Source of the DNA: Lamellibrachia columna
Lineage: Eukaryota; Annelida; Polychaeta; Sabellida; Siboglinidae
Length of the DNA stretch: 64,000 nucleotides
Assembly: GCA_963662155.1 (NCBI GenBank)
Contig: OY759268.1
Location: forward strand, 57,267,469 to 57,331,468
Reading direction: 5' to 3'
Shown here: positions 56,506-64,000 of the stretch, piece by piece
Position numbering within the stretch: position 1 is the stretch's first letter
Layout: the number at the start of each line of letters is the position of its first letter
Notes under the pieces: generated by a model
Told to the model about the DNA's origin: nothing
Databases searched by the model: none
What the model saw: only the letters and a program-made list of their open reading frames with translations
Program-made: the position numbers and the translations under genes

Positions 56506-57264
56506 ACCTTCATTTCCTTGTGCCCAAGCACTTACAGAGAACTGCACACGACATGAAATGCATATTAAGACGTTGTGATTAGGCATTTATGAAACACAAT
56601 GATTATTTTCTGTATAAAAAGAGTTCTTATTTTAAGCGTTTAGCTTGCCACAAGGTCTTTCGTGCAATTTTAACAAATGGAAAATAAAAAAACTGTGTTT
56701 ATGAACAATAAAATTTCTTATTAAACATTATATTGCGTAAATTATCAGCTGATGCACATCAAACGTTATAGCACAACATTAATATGTTCATTTATTTGAC
56801 ATTTTTTATATATAGTAGGTCAACTACAGGACACCTCCTAAAAGAGACGGTTAAAAAGTTTAATGATCATGTTGACTATATTAAATAAAAAATATATATA
56901 TATACTAATATAATATTAACTAGTATGACACCGACAATTTTCACACACAACATGGGGCAGGTTAGCAGCCGTTTTTTTTTTTTTAATATGACCTCACCTC
57001 CTTATATTATTAGAAATTGCTATGAATGTCGGCGAATGCTATATGTAACATAATTGAAATCGCTGTCCACAAATCTATACAAATACGTGCAAATTATGGA
57101 TATACGTGACGTAGTAGCTAAGATATCGTAACATTTGTGTTGGGGATCGCCATCTTTACAAATGGCGGATGTGTACGTCAGAGAAGTTCAAAAGTAAAAT
57201 ATTTGAAATCTTTTACCCCTAAAATCTATACATGGACATCAACATTTTTGCTCTATGTGTTGCA
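56506..57264. other. no feature seen
   Basis: AT-rich, no coding frame. Confidence 0.5.
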
Positions 57265-57775
57265 GTTATTAAAGGTGCTTAATCAATTCAATGTTTTTGC
57301 TAGTCTCATTTCAAAGTAAGTTTGCGAAAATCCAAACATACCGAGTATCCACTAAAACATGCTAGCTTATTTGTGCAACTTTTATATGAAATTTGTGTGA
57401 AATCATCAGACAACCTATTAAATTAGTTATGCTTCTTTAAGCATTTACTAAAGTGAAAGTCGAAATGCTGAAAAATCAAGATTATGTTCCTTGGTGAAAT
57501 TTCGTAACTTTGTCATGTGATTGGCGAGAGGATGGAGGTCACGCCCAAGATCAGCATTGACCCACACAGTGTCTACCATTTTGGATATCCACTATGTTGA
57601 TCCCTACCAGATCTAACGACTGAAGTCAATTATTTCGATGATTTGAACAAAAATAGGCATTTTTTTATTAAATCAACTGCGGGTGTTACATAAACTATTC
57701 ATATACTACATATTTGGACACAAATGAACCGGATTTGCCATAGGCTAAATCAGTTGAGGAAGCTGTTTTAAGAGA
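57265..57775 (+). repeat. dispersed repeat family C, copy 2
   Basis: Longer copy of the repeat found in FMO intron 3 (40685-41045 and 44715-44800); here both pieces are contiguous, giving a length of about 510 bp. Starts ttaaaggtgct, ends near gctgttttaagag. Confidence 0.7.
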
Positions 57776-57989
57776 CATGGTGAAATTGAATTTGGCGGTC
57801 ATTTTAAGAAATGGCTGCCATTTCAGAACGCATCAAAAACTGGAGCGCTTCCAATCTTCAAAATGGTTCCCTTGGTATACAGAATACATGTGCCAAGTGT
57901 TTTGCTTTTATCAAAAAGTGCACAATTCCGCCATTTATCTGCACCTATCCGCTGGACTAATTTATGTATACGGCACCACAAGATTTGAC

Positions 57990-58605
57990 CCCACAGACTG
58001 AATGGACCATTCCTGACATCCCAAAATGCGTTGCTGCCAGGTCTGGGCTGGGGGATTACAAAGGCTAAAAACATTGTCAAATGTTCCCACATGGTTTCCT
58101 GACTGTAGAATGACTAATGCCAGCAATTTTATGTGGGGATTCCCCCTGCCAGCAACCCCCAAAGGGTGAGGAAAAAGTACATTTATTCACTTATGAGAAT
58201 TGCTCCGAGGTAAAAAAAAAATAGTGTCAAATCTTTCCTTGAGGTTCCCTGAGTACGGAATGACCAATGCCAGCAATTTTAAGAGGTGTCTTACCCTGAG
58301 GAAAGGGTAACTTATTTAATTGAATGACGCTTATTTAATGGAATGATGCGAAAGATAAAAAAGGTGTCAAATGGTGTTGCGTGGTTCCCTGATTATGGAA
58401 TGACCAATGCCAGAAATTTTAGGCGGGGTCTCCCCCTGCCAACAACCCCCAAAGGGTGAAAAGGGGGATATTTATTTAATGGAATAACACCAAGGCTAAA
58501 CACAGTGTCAAATCTTCCCTTGGGGTTCCCTTGGTATAGAATTACCAATGTTAGCCATTTTAGGTGGGGCTTTCCCCCTGTCAACAACCCCCAAAGGGTG
58601 GGAAA
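57990..58605. repeat. about 145-bp tandem repeat, 4 copies (family E)
   Basis: Units contain atgaccaatgccagcaatttta, then the phrases cccctgcc, acaacccccaaagggtg, aggctaaa and gtgtcaaat. Diverged. Inverted copies flank a CR1 at 59711-59794 and 60586-60865. Confidence 0.92.
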
Positions 58606-58879
58606 GGCTGAATGAAAGACTGATCCGACTGGGTGAGGCGAGTACCACCGACTACGGATGGAACGAGACTGAAAACCTTTTGGAGCATGACTAGTATAGG
58701 GGTAAGACCACAGTTGACCTTCCTGTTTACTGTTTCACGAATATATTGCACGTGATATTATGAAATGTGAACTTAATAAATTCATATTATGTGACATGAG
58801 TGCCTTTGAGCATGAATATTCACAGGTTTGTTTATAGAAGCTATTGGCTGTGAAATAGTGCATTTTTTTAGAGTTTAAC
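58606..58879. other. no feature seen
   Basis: tagtataggggtaagaccacag (about 58693) resembles the inverse of gtggtctgactcctatact at about 59118, so the two may be ends of one foldback. Confidence 0.4.
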
Positions 58880-59130
58880 TGGCGGAGGGATTTATGGGAA
58901 TATTTCTGCTATGGGCCACATGGGCGCATGAATACACGGCTATTTTTGTAAATATTGACGGGCATCGCACGTGGGGACATTTTAAAAAGAGCTGGAGGTA
59001 TGTGGGTTTGATAAAAGTGGGTGAGCGTGTCAATGAGATTTTTAAAGAATTTTTGATGGTCAGGTTTTCTTATAATCAGACAAAACGTTAACATGGCCGC
59101 CAATGCAATTCTCTACTGTGGTCTGACTCC
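58880..59130 (-). repeat. dispersed repeat family D, copy 2 (inverted)
   Basis: Minus-strand match to 54905-55150; diverged but collinear over about 220 bp. Confidence 0.8.
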
Positions 59131-59368
59131 TATACTCCCGGAGTCGCTCACAGTCACTGCTACGGATGACGGGGAAAGCGTGGGAGCGACGTTAGCAGAT
59201 GATAAGTCAGAGCGAGGACAGTGATGACATCTAATGCACTCGTTAGAACAATATGTGCAGTAATAATGTTATTTTCCTTATGACTATATAACTGGATAAT
59301 GATGTACAAATTGCCGAGTTCCTTTTTTAGTTATACAGAAACCAAATGTTTCATTGGAAAGCCGTTGA

Positions 59369-59548
59369 GCAAGATCACTTTGAGCTGTGCTGTAGTATAG
59401 AGGTGTCGGCGTTGTGTTGTTGACTTAACAAGCAAGATCACTTTGAGCTGTGCTGTAGTATAGAGGTGTCGGCGTTGTGTTGTTGACTTAACAAGCAAGA
59501 TCACTTTGAGCTGTGCTGTAGTATAGAGGTGTCGGCGTTGTGTTGTTC
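59369..59548. repeat. 63-bp tandem repeat, 3 copies
   Basis: Copies start at 59369, 59432 and 59495 (gcaagatcactttgagctgt); almost perfect. Confidence 0.97.
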
Positions 59549-59710
59549 GAATTCGATTTGTGCGTTTGTTAAGACTTGGTAGTATTACGATATTTGTCAA
59601 AACCAAACAATGTTGTGTTTGTGTAGACTCTTTTCATCGAGGTCATCACTGATAGATCAAATTATGTACCTACGATCATTACAATGTAAGTAATAACAAT
59701 TGGGACTGGG

Positions 59711-60865
59711 GGGGTTAGGTTGCTGGTGGGGATAACGCCTACATCAAATTCCTGGCATTGGTCATTCAGTACTCAGGGAACCCAAATGGAAGATTTAACA
59801 AGATTGCCATCTCGAACAACAAATTCCAGATGGCAAGTGGACAAGGAAGCCATTGGCTTATCGAGAGTCCAACAATTTTCTCATCTATGTGTAGCCCGCC
59901 CTTATCAGATATCTTTCAATTATATTTTTAAACATATTCACACTACTAGCATTAACACAATCATTTGGCAGTTTGTTCCGTTCTTTTATCACCATCTGTG
60001 AGAAAGAGTACTTTCTCATGTCCAACCTACACTGCTCCTTAACTAATGCTGCTTTGTGTCCTCTGGTTCTACTGCCTTCTTTAAGTTTGAAGAACACATT
60101 CCTATCAACGTCCTCATAACCGTTCACTATTTTAAACACTTCTATTTGGTCTCCTCTTAGTCTCCTGGTCTCTAGTGTTAGCAAACCACATTGTAATAAG
60201 CGACTTTCGTAACTAAGGTCTCTGAATTCTGGAATTATTTTAGTTGCTCTCGTTGTATTCTTTCTAGCTTGTCTGAGTCTTTTTACGATATTGCCTCCAT
60301 GCTTGAATACAATATTCCAAATGTGGTGCAAATTTGAGTACTTTGCTAGATATGTCATCCTCCAAATCATTTATATATATTAAAACAGTATAGGGCCTAA
60401 TACTGATCCCTGTGGTACCCCACTCAAAACAGATTTCCAGTTTGAAATCTCATCATCTACTATTACTCTCTGTCTTCTGTGTGTAGGCCACTTTTCTATC
60501 CAGTTGATTACATCATTACCAATACCATGGGCTTTTAGTGTAGGCAACAATCTCAAAGATGTGACACTATTATTTACCCTCTTTATGTGATGCTGGCATC
60601 GGAGACCCCATCTATAATTGTGGGCTTTGGTCATTCCGTATTCAGGAAACCCCAAGGGAAGATTTGACACTGTTTTTAGCCTTGCCGTCATTCCCAAAAA
60701 TAAATGTATTTTTGCCCCCTTCGATGGGTGATTTCGGGGGCAACCCACCACCCCTGACCCAGCAACAACGCATTTTTGAGATGCCGGGGGGTGGTCCCTT
60801 CAGTCCACGGGGCAAACCTTTTGGCGTCATTTACATAAATAAAAGTTATGGGCTCCCGGTCTAAT
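59711..60865 (-). repeat. family E repeat, inverted, split by a CR1
   Basis: 59711-59794 and 60586-60865 carry the family E phrases (attcctggcattggtcatt; gggaacccaaatggaagattt) in the opposite orientation to 57990-58605. Confidence 0.8.
59795..60580 (-). mobile_element. CR1 LINE with internal deletion of the catalytic core
   Basis: Minus strand: LKAHGIGNDVINWIEKW, DEISNWKSVLSGVPQGSVLG, YINDLEDD.., LKFA. It then jumps straight to PHLEYCIQAW and continues to the C-terminus (DQIEVFKIVNGYEDVDRNVF, stop near 59886) and 3' UTR. About 400 bp between LKFA(DD) and RPHLEY are missing relative to 47515-47880. Confidence 0.92.
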
Positions 60866-61092
60866 CCTGCCATATGTTGTATCCTTGTAGTACCCATTAC
60901 TTAGCACAAATAGTATTTTGATTAGTTAATTTTCACTGGTCATCAGAATTTATCAAGCTTGCAAACTACTGTGAGTAACAATCACTATAAGTTGCAGCCC
61001 ATAGTAAATTATTTATGTGAACCCCAAAATATCGACTTGAGACATCACCGTCCTGACGACATCCATTGCCATCGTGTCACTGATGAGAATAT

Positions 61093-61093
<1 letters not shown>
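60866..61093. other. no feature seen
   Basis: No supported feature. Confidence 0.5.

Positions 61094-61179
<86 letters not shown>
61094..61179. repeat. (TA)n microsatellite
   Basis: Pure TA, directly joined to a hAT-like MITE; TA resumes at 61494-61512 on the other side. Confidence 0.97.
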
Positions 61180-61182
<3 letters not shown>

Positions 61183-61493
61183 GGGTTCCCAAACGTTTTC
61201 CCTTGAACCCTTGGGGTTGCTATAGCCACTGAGGCCCACTGTATTGCAAAAAATTATCGATACAACCGAAGATGTGCATTTTTGTTAAATCAAAATATAT
61301 TATATATAATTTTCAGAATCTGTCACAGTTGCCTGGGGAAAAACAGCACACGCTAAATTAAATTTGTGGGGTTTGATGGGTTAACAACTTTTTTTACACA
61401 CCATTAACGTGGACATTGCGTTGTCCCTTGGGGCCACCTCAAACCATCCCTCGGACCACCCGAGGGCCGCGGACCACAGTTTTGTGAATCCCA
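61180..61493. mobile_element. hAT-like MITE inserted in a TA microsatellite
   Basis: The left end, caggggttcccaaacgtttt, and right end, acagttttgtgaatcccag, are imperfect inverted repeats of the well-known CAGGGGTTCCCAAAC type. Inner part includes ggaccacccgagggccgcgg. About 314 bp, no coding sequence. Confidence 0.85.
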
Positions 61494-61512
61494 GATATAT
61501 ATATATATATAT

Positions 61513-63120
61513 GGAGTGAGCCGTCGAACGACGAATCTCGTCCCGAGTTAGTTTTGTTTTCTCCGGTGACTAGGCAAGCGGTTACAAGGCGTTCACAGAT
61601 GGTGCAGCCATAGGAAGAGACACAGGGCGTTTTTTAACATACAAAGCCCTTTCATTTGCCCCCCCCCCCCGAGTCAAACCAACTTCTCCCCCAATGCGTG
61701 CCCCCATTCTCCTTAACCAGTCCCTTGTATCAATGTAGGTCATAATTTGTATTCTTTTTGTTAGTGTGATTTAGTTAATTTTCATTGGTGGCAAAATCAA
61801 GAAAGTACCAAAGTAAAAGAAGGGCAATATGTCTACAAAAGATCAATTTATTGATATGGCTCAGAGGGGAATCTTACATTTTCAAAAAAGGCTTTATATT
61901 TCCTGTTCCATAACTAGATGCCTTGTTACTATTTTCATGTTCGATGCGTCTCGAACTGTGAGGTTTACTTTCGACTCGAAAGTCGAAGAATAATGGCAAT
62001 ATCATGGACATAGTCATAGGCAGTAGTACCCGAGCTATGGTGTGTTTATGTTAATGCATGCGACAGGAAGTGAGGAATGTAATAGCATCATAGCAATAAC
62101 AGTGACGTATTGCCGAATGGCTTCTTCATACAGTTCCTGCGAAGAACTGAAAACGTGCTTTGGCATAGCCATACCATAGGCATAGCCTTAGAAGTGTTTA
62201 CTTATGACGTCAGTGTTCCGGTGCTAGAATAGCTAATGATTATGTATATGTAAATATGTGTACCTGCATGTTACTGTTTGTTTAAATTGTGTATGATTCA
62301 ACAAGACCTGCCGTCACATTTTACATGATTGAGCCGTGTGCAATCCAGTTCTTTACAGTGTCAATGTTGTTGAAATAGCTGTTAACATAAACCGGTGTCC
62401 TGGCCGCGAAACGTACCCGGTATAGCACAGGCGAGACTAAACCACGCCCATTCGCTATTACCATTGGCCAAGAGCGAGCGGGCGGGGATTACCGATGTAT
62501 CAGAATGCATCTTGGGAAATCTTGAGGAGAACACGGAATTGAATTTGGTGGATTTTATATTTGTCTAAAGCGTGGAATATTGATCGGATAAGTATTATTA
62601 TTGCGTGTATATTAAACATAAACTTACAAGAGTCCTTGTTTAGTCAATAGTTGCTGTTAAAATTTTGCTATAGGAGTAATTTAGGGAAGTTTATATCGTA
62701 GGTCTCCGAGGACTCGGTAGCGCGAGCGATAATTAAGGGTTGTTGTTTTCAGTCGATTGGGTACATAATACGATATATAATATTATTGTAAATAATTTAG
62801 TACATATTAACTATTGAAAACCTGAATATTTTGTTTTAGCAACATTTATTGTTAAAAGTTAGCCGTAGCCTACGGCTTAGGTAGTAATTCAGTGTTATTT
62901 AAATAAGGTCACTGAAATTTCGTTAGCGCGAGCGATATTACGTTTTGTTATTCAGCTGTTACATAGAAAGTAAGTTGCAAGGCAGTAGCTGTAAATTTAA
63001 CTAAGACATAAGTAAGATACTATAAAGTGTATATTACAACAACAAAAAAACAGTCTTTGTGAAGACTACCTAGTATAAATTGATTATAAACGGATTATAA
63101 ACAAATACAAATTTAATTTC
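61513..63120. other. no gene; probable 5' UTR of the CR1 that follows
   Basis: 62450-63120 may be the CR1 5' UTR/promoter. tagcgcgagcgat occurs twice (about 62719 and 62923), and taagggttg and gtagcctacggcttagg lie nearby. 61513-62450 shows nothing except a C12-like run at 61660. No proof of the element's 5' end. Confidence 0.4.
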
Positions 63121-63123
63121 TAA

Positions 63124-64000
63124 CAAATAAAGGCGAAACGTAATTTGATATGTTCTAGCTGCGACAGCTGGATAGACTTTGCAAAGTCCGGGTGTGTAAA
63201 TTCGTGGGCGGAGGTGCAGGCGGATGATTTCCATTTCGTGTGTAGGGGGTGTAAGACAGTGAAATATCTGCAGGAGCAGGTGATTGAGCTAAGGCATATG
63301 ATTTTAATGATGACAGGGCAGGGTGAGACATAAGTGAGCAGAGATGGTGAGAATGATGAGAGCAGAGGTGGTGAGACCGAGGAGAGCAGAGGTGGTGAGA
63401 CCGAGGAGAGCAGAGGTGGTGAGACCGAGGAGAACAAGGAGAGCAGTGGCAATGTGAGGGAGAAAGCTGGTAAGAAGAAGAAAGATGACTGAAGGCAGAT
63501 AATGCAACAAAAGAGAGGTACGCGGGTGAGTGGAGAGGGATAGCCAGGTGGTAAGACAGTAAAGGTTGATGATATGAGAGAAAGGGTGCATACTAGTAGT
63601 GTGCAACAGGAAAGGAGCTTTGCTGATGTAGTATCACAGGGGAAAGCGAGGAAAGCCCGGGTATTTATGGGGGATTCCAACGTTAGGAAAGTGGATAAAA
63701 TTGTAAATAGAGGAGATGACATAACAGTATGCCTACCAGGGGCAAAATTAGAGGATATAGCAGAGAAGGCAGGACAGGTCATGTGTGGTGGCACGGGAGG
63801 TGCTGTTCTCGTGCATGTGGGAACGAACAATGCAGAGAAGGAGGGAACGTCAGCCATCGTTGGTAAGTACAGGAGGTTGATCAAGACACTTAAAGAGGCA
63901 CGAGTTGGGCAGATCGCATTTTCGGGGATATTACCAATAATGGGAGGCAGGGGTGAGGAATATAGGAATTGTAGGAGGATGGCGATCAACACACAGACAC
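63124..64000 (+). pseudogene. CR1 ORF1: PHD-like zinc finger, linker, SGNH domain; continues past the window
   Basis: The plus-strand frame open from 63124 has CSSC ... C ... CRGC spacing (63151-63255) like the PHD-type finger at the N-terminus of CR1 ORF1. A short coiled-coil-like segment (LQEQVIELRHMI) follows. A TAA at 63331 interrupts. A linker with 24-bp repeats (SRGGETEE three times) and further stops near 63489 and 63540 follows. The next part is an SGNH domain with block I ARVFMGDSNVRKV (about 63655-63690), block III VHVGTNNAEKEG (about 63813-63848) and SGILPIMGGRGEEYRNCRRM near the window's end. No ATG before the finger. Same family as the minus-strand ORF1 remnant at 24.3-25.09 kb. 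The domain probably acts as a membrane-related esterase or RNP factor in retrotransposition; this role is not proven. Confidence 0.85.
63361..63435. repeat. 24-bp in-frame repeat in CR1 ORF1 linker
   Basis: Three copies of agcagaggtggtgagaccga plus ggag, encoding SRGGETEE. The other ORF1 copy has its own KETG-type repeats at the same place. Confidence 0.95.

Noticed and set aside
63120..63992. 290-codon minus-strand open frame at the window end
   Set aside because: Antisense to CR1 ORF1, whose PHD-like finger and SGNH blocks are clear on the plus strand.

Overview
The window looks like nuclear DNA of a metazoan, most likely a marine invertebrate. The reasons are split genes with GT-AG introns, very long (TA)n microsatellites, many minisatellites, and decayed retrotransposons of CR1, L2-like, Gypsy/Mag-like and tyrosine-recombinase (DIRS/Ngaro-like) type. 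I cannot name the phylum from sequence alone; a lophotrochozoan or amphioxus-like animal fits. All products and families were recognised by reading; no database search was run.

The one clear host gene is a five-exon flavin-containing monooxygenase (37565-46571, +, 428 aa when spliced). Its FAD and NADPH motifs are intact and its splice phases agree. A CR1 fragment sits in intron 2, a 21-bp minisatellite runs right up to the exon 3 acceptor, a 126-bp tandem duplication copies the exon 4 acceptor, and a 3' CR1 copy starts about 65 bp after the stop. A second good coding candidate is a small secreted, cysteine-rich peptide exon at 30738-31019 (+) with a symmetrical eight-cysteine framework. A weaker two-exon candidate lies at 14013-15276 (+).

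Layout: 0-7 kb, SGNH-hydrolase remnant, CR1 tail, 60-bp satellite array, (TA)-centred palindrome, DIRS/Ngaro-type recombinase and RT remnant. 7.6-9.8 kb, L2-like LINE with a 17-bp array inside its endonuclease. 10-12 kb, AT-rich and apparently empty. 12-20 kb, microsatellites, candidate exons, a TIR-flanked segment and a local duplication. 20-25.5 kb, second SGNH remnant, gag-like piece, and two CR1 copies in opposite orientation. 25.9-27.9 kb, 68-bp array with a 10-unit higher-order period. 29-36.3 kb, Mag-like gag, cysteine-rich peptide exon, and two inverted copies of another LINE family broken by insertions and tandem arrays. 37.5-46.6 kb, the FMO gene. 46.6-53.2 kb, CR1 and a long Gypsy pol remnant whose C-terminal tail has grown into a 1.6-kb, 27-bp array. 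53-61.5 kb, tandem and dispersed repeats, a CR1 with its catalytic core deleted, and a hAT-like MITE. 63.1 kb to the end, the 5' part (ORF1) of a CR1 that runs off the window.

The most striking theme is that tandem arrays have repeatedly expanded inside the coding parts of retroelement remnants (8.2, 31.7, 35.7, 48.9-50.5, 50.7 and 63.4 kb), often keeping the reading frame.
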